A DNA stretch of 28,853 nucleotides. Source: Chara braunii. Its lineage: Eukaryota > Streptophyta > Charophyceae > Charales > Characeae. The stretch spans positions 1,354,409 to 1,383,261 of the forward strand of contig BFEA01000285.1 of NCBI GenBank assembly GCA_003427395.1. The letters are read 5' to 3'. How positions within the stretch are numbered: the stretch's first letter is position 1; each line of letters begins with the position of its first letter. The notes beneath the pieces were generated by a model. It ran no database searches. It worked only from the letters and a program-made list of their open reading frames with translations, and was not told the origin of the DNA. Positions 1-10,189 of this stretch are shown piece by piece. The position numbers and the translations under genes are program-made.

Positions 1-147
1 TCTCTCTTTCTTGCGTCCGCCCTCTCTCTCCCGGGCGCTCTCCCTTTATTGCATCCGCTGTCTCTCCCGCGCGGGTGCTCTCTCCCTCTTCTGTGAGCGG
101 GCGATCTCACATTCTCGACAGTAGCACTTTCTCTCTCCCCACAAGCA

Positions 148-218
<71 letters not shown>

Positions 219-360
219 ACGCTCTCTCTTTCTTGAGCCTGCTCTCTCTCTCCTGGGGGCTCTCCCTTTCCTGTGTCCGCTGTCTCTCTCGCGCGGGGGC
301 TCTCTCCCTCTCCTGTGAACAAACACTCTCACATTCACACCAGTAGCTTGAGTGAATTCA
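1..360. repeat. CT-rich 222-bp tandem duplication
   Basis: The block beginning TCTCTCTTTCTTG at base 1 recurs at about 223 with the same order of CT-rich words, a CGCGCGGG patch and a TCCTGTGA-like end, giving an offset of about 222 bp. Between the copies lies a long pure CT run. At 325-410 a shorter ~41-bp word (CACTCTCACATT, then AGTAGCTTGAGTGAAT) occurs twice. Arginine/glutamate readings on the other strand are a by-product of the CT run and are not a gene. Confidence 0.8.
151..217. repeat. (CT)n microsatellite
   Basis: A pure dinucleotide run of about 33 units between the two 222-bp copies. Confidence 0.97.
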
Positions 361-461
361 TGTGCACTCTCACTTTGAATGTGCGTCAGTAGCTCGAGTG
401 AATACACGGGTCCGGTTTATATTCAAGGCGTGCAGGACTCGACAAGAAAGAAAAAAAAAAT

Positions 462-1090
462 GGACCACCAACTGGCGTTCCTCAAAACTAGGCCTAGCTC
501 AGCTGGTCGCGAGGCAAGAAACAAATGCCAAGCATGTGGGGTTGGCTCAAAAGAAGGCCCTACGCAGTGGGGGAGTGCGCAGATAAAAAATAAGCCCTAC
601 GCGGTGGATGTGCGACACCAAAAATAGGGCTATGGACTCTCGTTCTGTCTCTCACTCTTACTCTTCTTTCTCCCTTTCTCTCACCCTCCTTTTTCGTTTT
701 TGTTTTTTTCCAAAACGAAAAAACAAAACCTTAGGGCTTTGGGTCCTTTTCCATTCTGGGGAGCATCAGTCCGGTCAACGGACCACCAACCGGCCTTCCT
801 CAAAAACAAAACTAGCTCAGTGGGTTGGACTTTGAAGGCAAGAAACAAATGTCATGCATGGGGGGGTTGCTAAAAAAAAGGCCCTGCGTGATGGGGGGTT
901 GCACGGGTAAAAGGTAGGGCCCGCGCGGTGGATTTGGGGCACCGAAAACTGGGTTGTGGACTCCCCTTCTCTCTCTCACTCTCACTCCTCTTTCTCCCTC
1001 TCTCTCACCCTCCCTTCGTTTTTCCTTTTTCCAAATGAACCTTACGGCTTTGGCTCCTTTTTCATCCGGTTCCAATTCGAGCAACAAGTC
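462..1090 (+). repeat. 318-bp tandem pair, possible tRNA-derived SINE
   Basis: GGACCACCAAC begins two copies at 462 and 780. Both then run in the same order through TAGCTCAG, GGCAAGAAACAAATG, a G-rich patch, GCGGTGGAT, TGGACTC and a CT/T-rich tail ending in TTTTTCCAAA. Each copy has a 12-base match to the Pol III A-box consensus TRGCNNAGYNGG, at 495-506 and 813-824. About 46 bases downstream is GGTTGGCTC or GGTTGCTA, only a weak match to a B-box. A tRNA-type SINE is therefore possible but unproven; the tandem duplication itself is clear. Confidence 0.6.
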
Positions 1091-1950
1091 AGAAAGAATC
1101 ACAATCAGTACTCACAAACACTCCTACCCGAAAACTACAATGAGTACTCACACGCTCTCGTCCCCCTTGTGGTGGAAAGGTCCAAGGGATGACATTGATT
1201 ACTTCCCAAAGGAAGGATGTACCACCCCTTGCCTCTGCCTAAGTTTGCCTCAACTACTTTAGTTTTCTACTTGGTTGCTAGTCTGGCTTGCCTAGTGTTT
1301 TGGTAAATGTATCTTTCTTTCTCCAATCTCTCTTTTCTTGTCTGCGTTTTTGTGGTTAGTGAAAGATCGCTCTATTTTCGTAAATGTATATTTCTCTCTC
1401 TCTCGCTCTCTCGCTCTAGCACACTCACTCTTAGTTTTTCTCACGCTTTGTCGATCTCTCTCGCTCTCAAGCTCCGTCCCACTCTCTCTGCGGTAAATTT
1501 ATCATTTTTTCGGTGTGTTCCTTAGACTACAAACTCTGGACTCACAATATCACTTGAGAAACCTCAGCTAGACATAGGTTGTAGCGTAAAAGACTAAATG
1601 TACCAACGAAGACAATAGTCGGAGGTTAAAGGACTAAATGTACCAACGATTACTAAACGGAGGTCTCTCTAACTCTCTAACTTTCTCACTCGCTTTGATA
1701 AACATTAGTCGTAACTTAAACTTTGAAGGACTAAATGTACCAACGAATACTACACGGAGGTCTCTCTAACATTATAACTTTCTCGGTCGCTTTGACTCTC
1801 TTTTTCACCGTAAACTTATCCCGCGATCAGTTTTATGCTCACTTTGAAAATTTTGGAATCATAAAATTAGTTTACAAACCTAAGGTAGACTTCAGTCAAA
1901 ACTAAAACGACTCTTTGTGCCAAAGAGTACTTAATTCATCAACATGAGCT
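1091..1950. repeat. Non-coding CT-rich stretch with short direct repeats
   Basis: No convincing gene is visible. From 1300 to 1500 the sequence is pyrimidine-rich. From 1590 to 1800 the word GACTAAATGTACCAACGA occurs three times (about 1592, 1632 and 1729), and the last two are followed by TACTA-ACGGAGGTCTCTCTAAC-like sequence. The word loosely resembles the AGGACTATATGTGCG word of the larger repeats that follow. Confidence 0.55.
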
Positions 1951-2214
1951 GAAAACCTGAGATAAATTTCACTCACAGCTTTTAGGACTTCATGTGCCTT
2001 CTTTTGCTAAATTAAGGAAATCAAGTCGAGTAGTCAATCTAGAACATATAAACTCTCTTTATTCAAACAAAATATCGGATATACCAGAATGGTTCACATC
2101 ACGACGACTTATGTGGAAAATTTAACTCAATCGAAGCTTATAGGGCTATATGTGCGTTGAGGTGCCAAAATTGAGCCAGTACATATTTTTGGAGTAAAAT
2201 CTAACAGTGTCAAC

Positions 2215-2216
<2 letters not shown>

Positions 2217-2249
<33 letters not shown>
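2217..2249. repeat. (CA)n microsatellite, unit 1
   Basis: Pure CA run at the same place in the first tandem unit as the runs at 2842 and 3300. Confidence 0.95.
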
Positions 2250-2251
<2 letters not shown>

Positions 2252-2841
2252 CTATCTCGTTATCTCTCTCTCTCTCTCTCCCTTTGTCTTGCGCCTTCCC
2301 TCTTACCTCATGCTTTTTGCCTCTTGCTGTCCTTTTTTGTCTTTGTTTGTGTCCCCGTTTCTCTCAGTCTCTCTCGCTATCAGCTCCTCAAACACTTTCA
2401 TTTGCGGTCGATTTTTCTGGATGTTTGTCTGTTTATTTTTCCGGATGCCTTAGTGTCTGTCTGCCCCGCGCATGCCTCTTTGCCAACCAGTCTGTATGCT
2501 GACCTCGAGGAGAAGGACAGAGAGACAGGTGTTCTCAAATGGTGAGAAACCAGAGGTAAATTTCATTTACAGCTTATAGGACTTTATGTGTGTCACAACT
2601 TATAGGACTTTATGTGCCTTCTTTTGTTAAATTAAGTAGATCAGGTCGTCACGTAGTTAGTCTAGAACATATAACTCTCTTTAGTCAAACAAAATATCGG
2701 ATTTTATACCATAATGTCTTACATCATGACGACTTGTGCGGAAAATTTAACTCAATCGAAGTTTATAGGGCTATATGTGTATTGAGGTGCCAAAATTAAG
2801 CCGGTACATATTTCGGGAGTTAAATCTAACAGCGTCAGCTT

Positions 2842-2862
2842 CACACACACACACACACACAC
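2842..2862. repeat. (CA)n microsatellite, unit 2
   Basis: Shorter CA run at the equivalent position of the second tandem unit. Confidence 0.95.
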
Positions 2863-3299
2863 CTCTGTCTCTTTGTCTCTCTCTGCCTTTCTCTTGCACT
2901 TTCTATCTTATCTCATGCTCTTTGCCTCGCCCTTCCCTTTTTTTTCTTTGTTTGAGTGACCATTTCTCTCGGTCTCTCTCTCTATCAGCTCCTCAAACTC
3001 TTTCATTTGCAGTTAAATTTTTTGGTTGTTCGTCTATTTATTTTCCCGGATGTCTTAGGGTCTGTCTGCCCCGCGCAGGCCTCTTTGGTAGCATGTATGA
3101 TTACCATACAGTTTGTATGTTTATCTCGGGGAGAAGGACAGAGAGATAGGTGTTCCCAAACGGTGAGAAACCATAGGTGACTTTCAGTTACAACTTATAG
3201 GACTATATGTGCGTTCTTTTGCTATATTAAGCGGATCAAGTCGAGAAGTCAGTCTAGAACATAAGAACTCTCTTTATTCAAATCTAGCAGTGTTTGCTT

Positions 3300-3316
3300 C
3301 ACACACACACACACAC
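3300..3316. repeat. (CA)n microsatellite, unit 3
   Basis: Shortest of the three CA runs, at the equivalent position of the third tandem unit. Confidence 0.93.
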
Positions 3317-3970
3317 CCCTTTGTCTCTTGGTCTCTCTCTCCGCCGTTGTCTTGCATGTTCTTTTTTGTCTTTGTTTGTCTCATCATTTCTTTTTGTCTC
3401 TTTTTTTATAAGTTCCTCAAACTCTTTCCTTTGCGCTCAATTATTTTGGATGTTTGTATGTTAATTTTCCTGGATGTCTTAGGGCTTGGTTTTCCCACCA
3501 ATGACTCTTTGGCAGCATGTATGATTACCAGCCAGTCGGTATGCTTATCTTGGGGAGAAGGACAGAGAGACAAAGCTATTTGTAAACCAATAGAATCCTA
3601 AGATTCCTAAAAGCAAACAAAAATCTCCTGGTGTTTCCAAACGGTGAGAAACCAAAGGTTAATTTCAATCACAACTTATAGGACTATATGTGTCTTTTCT
3701 TGCTTAATACAGCAGAACAGTTCAAGTAGTCAGTCTACAACACATAAACTCTCATTATTCAAGCATTAAATCGGATTCAGTACCACATTGTTCTACATCC
3801 AATCTTCGTTCGAAGCTTGTAGAATTTCGTGTGATTGAAGAGGTAAATTGAGCACGACGACTTCTGTGGAAAATCTAACTCAATCGAAGCTTATAGGACT
3901 ATATGTATGTAAAAGTGTCAAAATTGCGCACATGCATATTTTTTGAGTTAAATTTAAGTATCAGTTTTTT

Positions 3971-4472
3971 GTCCAAAAAAAATTGAGCACACATGTGAGC
4001 GGAACATAAATAATTATTAATTATTATATTTATCGTCGACTCAGAGTATTCAAGGGTCCGGGGCCAACCTGAGTGATATCAGAGCGGAAACTAAGAATCA
4101 AGAAATTAAACATCCTCCACAAAGATTACAAACATGTTTGGATTACAGAGTTGTATTCAATGGTTTCTATCATTTCCTCATCCTCTCTCGGTGTTTCACT
4201 TTTTTCTCTCTTGCAACTAGTTTCATATACTTCACAAGTTACACTCACTGTTTATTTTTCTCCTCATCTCGTGTGTCACTGCCGCTTAAGTTCATAATGA
4301 ATGTTGAGGACCATCTTCTTTGACCATCATCCACACACCTTTTGATGAAGACCTTACCAGATGCCTCCTCGTGTAAAAGGTTCAAAGATTCGTCCCTAAA
4401 TCGCTGAGAACTAGGCTCGTTGAATTTCTCCCGCATATTTTCTTAAGACATAGAGTGTTGAAGGATCGATTC
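3971..4472. other. AT-rich stretch without a recognisable gene
   Basis: No coding region is supported. It contains AATTATTAATTATT-like sequence near 4010 and the word TGATATCAGAGC at 4074-4085, one mismatch from the start of the initiator-Met tRNA primer-binding sequence of plant LTR elements. No matching LTR pair was seen. Confidence 0.4.
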
Positions 4473-5370
4473 ACCGCTGCTCGTTTAAAAAAAAAAAAAA
4501 AACAAGCTTGTCCACCGGTTCTCCAAAATTTCGTAAATCCAGTGCAAGACCGTAGATTCCTGCTCATTTTAAGGAGAGAGAGTCTTGCTTGTTCTTTCAA
4601 AAGAGAACTTGTTTTTCCGCCAATTCTCCAAAATTTTAAAATTCAGTCCAAAACATAGATTCTTGGCAGATCTTATTTCCCGTGTCTAAAAGCATAAATT
4701 CTTAACAGATCTTCTTTCTCGCGTGTAGATTTTTTTTCTCGCTTGTAGATCTTCTTTCTCGCTTGTTTAATAAAAGAGTGTAGATTTTTTGCCAAATCTT
4801 GATATTCTCACGACTGTTAGTTTTTATGTAGGCTGCAGCTACGTTTTAAATAAATGGAAGTCTGTGTGCCTCTTTCCACACATGCTTTAAAATTTTCATG
4901 CAAGACACAAAATATTTGGATCGTATTGTTTTTACTCGCCAACCACGATTCTGATCAATCGTCTTGTACCAACGTCTTTGAATTAGTACTAACGACAGTC
5001 TTTTTTAGATTTTTGTGATGTGCATTCCAATAACGGTAGTTATGAAAGGACTGTGTGACTCCTCATTGCTTTCTGTGGCGGAAACGGTTAAGTATGATCT
5101 ACGGATTCCCGCTCATTGTAAGGAAGGAGACTCCTGCTCGATCTAATAAAAAAAACTTGCTCTTCCACCTATTCTCCCAAATTTAAAAAATTCAGTCCAA
5201 GAATAAAGATTCTCAACAGATCTTCATTCCCGCTCGTTTTTATGAAAGAGTGTAGATGCTTGGCCACATCTAATCTTGATCTTCACACTACTGTTAGCTC
5301 ATATGTAGGCTATAATTAGTTTTTCTGTGGGTTACAATCCGCATTGCTTTCTTTGTCAAAAATGGTTAGG
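4473..5370 (+). repeat. Degenerate repeat set upstream of the DUF7869 pseudogene
   Basis: An ~85-bp word (poly-A, CTTGTTC or CTTGCTC, CC-CC-ATTCTCC, AAATTT, AAATTCAGTCCAA, TAGATTC) occurs near 4478, 4585 and 5130. A longer module from about 4551 (GATTCCTGCTCATT through AGATCTTC, GAGTGTAGAT, CACGACTGTTAG, ATGTAGGCT) recurs from about 5098, an offset of about 546 bp. Short AGATCTTCTTTCTCGC words are repeated at 4710-4770. The stretch may be the promoter or 5-prime non-coding end of the adjoining element, but no defined promoter element can be shown. Confidence 0.6.
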
Positions 5371-5715
5371 TCTGAGCTAATGATTGCTACGGCCACATAT
5401 TAGACCTTTTCTGTCGTTACTTCCCACTTGTTGGACCAATATTCCGCTAACGACAATATTTTTCAAATTGTCTTCCTTACCTTGGTATTATGTCCAATGC
5501 AAAGCGCAAAAGTTCTCTACCTTTCTTCCTAACGTCAATGCTTCTTTTCGAGAAATGCTAACAAACTCGTTCGATGACATCTCTTTTTTACTTTCTCCTT
5601 CCTCTTTGGCCAAACTTTCAATATTTATTATGTTTCTGAAAGTTATCGAGCTCGATGGAGAACAATCAATCTACCGTGAAACCTTTTTGGGGACGATGGC
5701 AGTGCCAGAGGCAAA

Positions 5716-6330
5716 ATGGGCAAACGTAGCAAAACAACCACTGTCAGATGACTTCCGCGAAATATTCCGCAGTTGTAAAGTGGTTTTGGGAGGAAAAAAG
5801 ACAATGCCAGACCTGCTAAGGTGCGGGAGACAATTCTTTCTTTGTCGCAACATTCCTTAACTGATGATGACACGAGCGGTGCTCTCGGTGTGTACTGGAT
5901 GCCGCCATCGATTGCAAGGGATAACATAGACTCTTACAAGCGCAGACGCATGAACGCGTTAAGAACATGGTCAGAAGACATAGACGAAAATGAGGAGACG
6001 AGCGACAATGACCGACCTTCTGGACAACATGCATTTAGGAATGACGACGATGAAGATTCTGTGGAGTTGAGCGATCACGACAAAGCTTCCGAAAAAGGTG
6101 CATTTGTGAATGTCGACACACAAGATTCTGAGCAGGTGAGCGACAACTATCGAGCTTACGAGGGATATATATTTGTTGACTTCAGTGCAACGAATTCAGA
6201 AGAACAAAGCAACAACGGCGAAGATTGTGAAGAACCCGCTTTCGACATGTTCAACAAGAGACCACAAAAACAAGATATTAGAGAAGCGAACCACACCTTA
6301 ACACAAGAGGTTAGAAGAAATGTTTTTTAG
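5716..6330 (+). pseudogene. N-terminal part: basic start and acidic repeats
   Basis: Read from ATG 5716 in one frame: MGKRSKTTTVR, stop (about 5749), a short piece, stop (5776), then GFGRKKDNARPAKVRE and an open run to the TAG at 6328. Residues from about 5986 to 6255 are strongly acidic and form about four imperfect ~23-residue units built on S-x-E-x-SD-x-D-x-A-x-E-x-x-x-F-V-x-D. Low-complexity acidic linkers are common in transposon proteins and say little about function. An overlapping open frame from 5384 has hydrophobic, non-repeating content and I take it as a shadow. Confidence 0.5.
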
Positions 6331-6359
6331 TACAATGGTCAGAGTAGACAAACCTCCTT

Positions 6360-6748
6360 ACAATTAAAAAAAGCGTGGCAAAAATTTGCGTGAATACATC
6401 AAGAAGGCGAACGTCCACGTGAATTTGAAAAGAGTTAAAGAAATCCTCAAGGGAAAATGTTGCAAGACGGAATACTTTCGTAAGTTTCGCGCAAAAGATG
6501 TATATTACACTCGCCCGATATTTGGGGCGATAAAACAGTCGGCGCAGGTCTTCCTCCTCGGGGAGATGAGATCTGCATTATACTTCTCAGATGAAGGAGA
6601 GCTAGAGACGTTGAGGGTAACATTTTACAACGTGAAGGTTTGTACAAGAGCATGAGGTGCACTATATGGGTGTTCGACTTCACGTGTTGCAGACATTCGC
6701 AAAGCTTTCAAGGAGGGAATGCGCACATACAAACATGAGATAAAATGT
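6360..6748 (+). pseudogene. Basic and Cys-containing segment of DUF7869 gene
   Basis: The reading moves from frame 1 to frame 2 at an A7 run near 6365, giving KKRGKNLREYIKK, then KGKCCKTEYFRKFRAKDV and LLGEMRSALYFSDEG. This order (basic/aromatic, paired Cys, then a short helix-like stretch) fits the region N-terminal to DUF7869 in the family as I recall it. A TGA at 6653-6655 interrupts KVCTRA, but the same frame continues as GALYGCSTSRVADIRKAFKEG, which reads like the family sequence, so the stop is probably a point mutation. The frame then ends and the next piece is in another frame. Confidence 0.6.
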
Positions 6749-6749
6749 A

Positions 6750-7035
6750 TTGTCAGCATCCCCTAGGTGCATTCTTTCTTGGATGCATAACTATTTTCGC
6801 TTAAACACGAAAATCATGCCAAACAGCTATCAGTTTCATCTCTCGGATACACATCTTAAGAGGGAATGCGAGTTAAATTTTCTTAAAAGATTTCCTTCAC
6901 ATTCACACCTTATGAACATTTGGCGGAAGCACTGCCCAAAGGACGTCATTCCCATGTCGAAGAGATTTTCAATTTGTGCATAATGTCTAAGATTCTATAT
7001 TGGATGCCCGCAGGCAACAAATCTCGTAGAACGAG
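6750..7035 (+). pseudogene. Trp-rich and CxxC-like segment of DUF7869 gene
   Basis: Frame 0 reads CILSWMHNYF, then KIMPNS and FHLSDTHLKRE, then SHLMNIWRKHCPKDVIPMSKRFSIC. The spacing of Trp, MP, HL, IWR and RF-S-C is the family pattern just before the DUF7869 core. The frame is cut by TAA at 6981-6983, between the two cysteines of what would be C-x-x-C (C-A-stop-C), then continues CLRFYIGCPQATNLVER to a possible splice donor GAG|GTAAAC at 7036. Confidence 0.6.
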
Positions 7036-7197
7036 GTAAACAACTCTCTTCCATGTTCCGTCTTTTCTACATTACATTAAGAGACATTAAATAGACTAGA
7101 CTTGTTTTACAAAATTTGTGTCACCCATGTGAAAGAGGATTAATTAAATTGCAAAATTGCAAAATGGCAGTGCATGTTATTCAACAATGAGGTCAAT

Positions 7198-7722
7198 CAA
7201 CAGAAAAATTCCCATGAGAAATGAAAGTTGAAAAACCATTCCATAAAAAAAAAATCCTTGATATTTATAAATTATCATTCCAATGTTCGCCCAATTCTAA
7301 AATTTCCAATTCAATTTGAAAAGTTTCCGTTTAAATATGAACTTTCCCTTCCAACTACATCTGTTTGTTTAAGATGGAATGAAAGTATGGACGAGTTTAT
7401 GAAATGTTAAAATTAGACTTACATTCTACTACAACAAATATCGTCTAATTTAGATTGGATTAACGTATTTATGACTAGAAATCCTTACTCAGAATGGCAG
7501 TCCAATTAAAATATTTCATGATGAACTCATCCAGACTTTCATTCCATCTCTACCATGCGGTTCAAATAACAAGGGATATCCCATTCTAGGAAGGAAAATT
7601 TTTAAGTAAGACGGAAAATTTTAAAATTTGAATGATATTTTTTTAGATGGAATGAAAATTTGGAATTTAGAATGTAATTTTACTCTAGAATGATTATTTA
7701 ATTCTGGGAAATTTTTCTATTG
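7198..7722. mobile_element. Foldback MITE, long terminal inverted repeats
   Basis: The ends CAACAGAAAAATT...CCCA (7198) and TGGGAAATTTTTCTATTG (to 7722) are inverted copies. The similarity continues inward through much of both arms (about 7198-7425 and 7495-7722), including the 33-base pair at 7372-7405 and 7515-7548 (GATGGAATGAAAGT-TGGA-GAGTT and its complement). The core is about 70 bp and no coding region is present. The flanks GGTCAAT and ATATAGTCC join to a word matching GGTCAATATAATCC at 7764-7777, an in-window empty site. The target duplication appears to be only AT or is ambiguous; the superfamily cannot be assigned. Confidence 0.8.
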
Positions 7723-7765
7723 ATATAGTCCTATTATGCAAAATTGCAAAATTGCAGGGACAATG

Positions 7766-8800
7766 AGGTCAATATAATCCTATAATGCAAAGCTGCAAAA
7801 TTTAAGTGTATCTTCTTTAACGGTAAGATCAGTTAAGTCCTATAATGCAAAATTGCGGGGACATATTAGCCAAAACGTTGTATCAAGTATTAATGGCAGT
7901 GAAGTCATAAGATAAGAATCTTTGTCCTACAACTTTAAAGTAAAATAATAAGTTTTTATCAATCGTACAATTTGTGTTGAGGCTAACTAGTCCTGAGATG
8001 AGTCATGATCTACGTCTTAATGAGGTCAATGTCGTCTTAAAATGCATCCTTGCTGATACAATTTAGTCAAAGAGTTAAGTCATATATTTTTAAAAGAAGT
8101 CATAAAATAAAAATCTCATTCCTGTGACTTATAGTCTTACAAAGAGTCTTTTCAGTCGTTCAGTGTGTGTTGAGGATAGTTGATCATAAAATGAGCCATG
8201 ATCTTCGTCTTCAGTAGGTGAGTGTAGTCTTAAAATACTTCCTTCCTCGAACAATTAAGTTTAGGAAGTGTGTCATGTACTAATAATGGTCAATACAGTC
8301 CTATAATGCAAAATTGCAAAATTGAAGTGCATCTTCTTTAACGGTGAGGTCAATTAAGTCCTATAATGCAAAATTGCAGGGACAGATTAGCCAAAAAGTT
8401 GTATCAAGTACTAATGGCAGTGAATTCATAAGATAAGAATCTCAGTCCTACGACTTTAAAGTAAAATAATAAGTTTTTATCAATCGTACAATTTGTGTTG
8501 AGGCTAGCTAGTCTTGGGATGAGTCATGATCTACGTCTTAATGAGGTCAATGTCGTCTTAAAATGCATCCTTGCTGAGACAATTTAGTCAAAGATTTATG
8601 TCATATATTTTTAAAAGAAGTCATAAAATAAAAATCTCATTCCTATGACTTATAGTCTTATAAAGAGTCTTTTCAGTCGTCCAGTGTGTGTTGAGGATAG
8701 TTGGTCACAAAATAAACCATGATCTTCGACTTCATGAGGTCAGTGTAGTCCTAAAATGCTTACTTCCTGGAACAATTAAGTCAAGGAAATGTGTCATGTA
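7766..8800 (+). repeat. 521-bp tandem duplication inside the intron
   Basis: The stretch from about 7766 matches that from about 8287 with an offset of 521 bp, for example TTAAGTCCTATAATGCAAAA at 7833 and 8354, the words TTGTATCAAGTA and AATGGCAGTGAA, and CATGATCTACGTCTTAATGA. Both copies are close in sequence. Shorter diverged copies continue to about 8940 and again at 9150-9345. The shared GTCCTATAATGCAAAATTGC word is an inverted relative of TATAGGAC. Confidence 0.88.
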
Positions 8801-8879
8801 CTAATAATAGTGAAGTCATCAAATAAGAATCTCAGTCCTAGGACTTTATAGTCATGTAATGAGTATTTATTAGTCGTAC

Positions 8880-9375
8880 ATTATATGCAGAGGCTAGCTA
8901 ATCCTTAAATGGATCATGATCTTCGTTTTTTTTGCATGTCACACTAACATCTGAAAGAGCGTTGAGAAACATCGCCTGATTAATTGGGTGTAATATGAAA
9001 GAAAATTAATTAAAGCAGGGATTCTGGGTCCTATAGCCCTTTAATGTGCATCTTCCTTAAATTAATTTGTGTCTTCCTTCATCGTCGAGGTGTTAAACGG
9101 TCGTTTTCCGGAAAGACACCCAAAGTCTGACCTCTTTGTCTATGTAATCCTTAAATGCATACTTGCTTGGACAATTGGTATCAGAGTTGTATCATGTGGT
9201 AACGAGAGTGAAGTCTATGAATACCAATCATTGTCCTATGACATTATAGTCTTATAATGAGTCTTTATCAGTCGTACAATATGTGGTAAGGAAACCTAGT
9301 CCTGAAATGAATCGTGATCATCGTTTTTTTTTTGTGTCGCATAAACATTTGAAAGTGTGTTAGAAAAACATCGCC
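8880..9375 (+). repeat. Duplicated intron 3-prime end and exon edge
   Basis: The sequence around 8918-8975 (GATC-TTCG, a T run, CACTAACATCTGAAAG, then GTTGAGAAACATCGCC) matches 9317-9375 (GATCATCG, a T run, ATAAACATTTGAAAG, then GTTAGAAAAACATCGCC). The second copy leads into the DUF7869 reading frame and the first does not. The first copy has CTAAC, a good plant branch-point word. So the repeat appears to have carried the acceptor region with it. The 8976-9150 interval between shows nothing coding. Confidence 0.65.
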
Positions 9376-10120
9376 CTATACAAGGAGAGGAAAGACAAAA
9401 GTTTAGCAAACATCACCACAAGGCTTCAAACAAACTATCAGAATATGTTGTAATTATCATCGATAAACTAGATCAAATCAAGACAATATTGCCTCACTTT
9501 AAAAGATGTCCGAAGAACTCAAAACTCAAGGAAGGAGATTTCGTAAACGTTCATGTGGTTGGGGCGAATATCATAGGTCCCGGTCCGAGTATTCATGCAA
9601 CTTTATTTTTTTACAACTTCTGTCTGACTCCAATTGTATGTTGATCGTCCTTCAACATCGAATCTGTCAGCTTCCAAGACCGCTTCTAAGAATTCTTTAT
9701 TTGACATTAGACAACACGACAAAGGAGAACAAAAATCAGTACGTCTTAGCGTATCTCGTCTTTTTTGTGAAAGTGAATGTTTTTAGTAAGATCAGGTTAA
9801 ATTTTCTTTTCGTAGGTCACACTCACGATGATATAGACCAGATGTTCAGTTGTTTCTCAAGAAAATTAACGATGCAGAATGTGTCCGGCCTTCCGGAGCT
9901 AGAAAATATCATTAGAGAGTTGTACAGGACTGAACAATCACACAATGTCCTTCTTGAAGAAATGATAGAGACAATAGATTGACAACTTTATGTAAAGGAG
10001 TATTAACAAAATTTGAACGATCTTACTTTCAATCAACACTTTCGCATCAAACGTAATGAAACAGGAGAAATCAGGATTTGAAGCAAGCAATATCACAGCT
10101 CGTCTTGGCAACCCAATAAC
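9364..10120 (+). pseudogene. DUF7869 core of the pseudogene
   Basis: Frame 0 reads GEERQKFSKHHHKASNKLSEY, then IIIDKLDQIKTILPHFKR and NVHVVGANIIG. It shifts to frame 2 at a T-run near 9605-9612 and continues FIFLQLLSDSN, LTLDNTTKENKNQYVLAY and FLFVGHTHDDIDQMFSCFSRKL. The family signature residues are present: Asp at 9462-9464, Asp-Asn at 9710-9715, and the HTHDDID block at 9818-9838. The acids make a DDE/D-like arrangement that I infer, but do not know, to be catalytic. Beyond the TGA at 9979 the same frame still reads NDLTFNQHFRIKRNETGEIRI between further stops, so the decay is recent enough to follow. Confidence 0.8.
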
Positions 10121-10189
10121 AGAGAAGGTATTTATATCTTAAAGTCCGAGCCAACAGGATAAGTCCGATCCTCGCTGAAACATGCAATT

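Larger units (their letters stand above)
1951..3970 (+). repeat. Four degenerate tandem units with TATAGGAC motif
   Basis: Units begin at a GAGAAACC- or GAAAACC-like word at about 1951, 2544, 3165 and 3645, so they measure about 593, 621, 480 and over 320 bp. The shared order is: CTTATAGGACTATATGTG; a word for AGTCAGTCTAGAACATA; CTCTTTATTCAA; CGACGACTT-TGTGGAAAAT; a second TATAGGGC/TATAGGAC word; TTCACACAC running into a CA microsatellite; a CT-rich stretch; TTTCATTTGCG; GGAGAAGGACAGAGAGA. The third unit lacks part of the middle. Exact TATAGGAC is at 2575, 2601, 3196, 3677 and 3892. Open frames here come from CA and CT repeats and are not supported as genes. The same motif recurs at 11.2-11.8 kb. 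Confidence 0.8.
7036..9363 (+). other. Probable intron (or large insertion) in the DUF7869 gene
   Basis: The coding similarity stops at 7035 and resumes at 9364. A donor-like G|GTAAAC at 7036 and an acceptor-like GTGTTAG| ending at 9363 join in phase (split codon G + AA, giving Glu), with the exon continuing KHRPIQGEERQKF. The interior is AT-rich without coding character. It holds a foldback MITE and a tandem 521-bp repeat. No other copy was available to prove splicing, so an insertion that broke the gene remains possible. Confidence 0.5.

Noticed and set aside
495-560. A-box match considered as a tRNA gene
   Set aside because: No acceptor stem, anticodon arm or T-loop sequence GTTCRA could be found in register, so it is not a tRNA gene.
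5384-5860. 158-residue frame upstream of the DUF7869 pieces
   Set aside because: It overlaps the recognised frames in another phase, starts in the repeat zone and has no family pattern; likely a shadow or leader sequence.
9175-9200. TTGGTATCAGAGTTG, a good match to a plant primer-binding word
   Set aside because: It lies inside a diverged copy of the intronic repeat, where the equivalent copies read differently, and no LTR flanks it. Probably chance.
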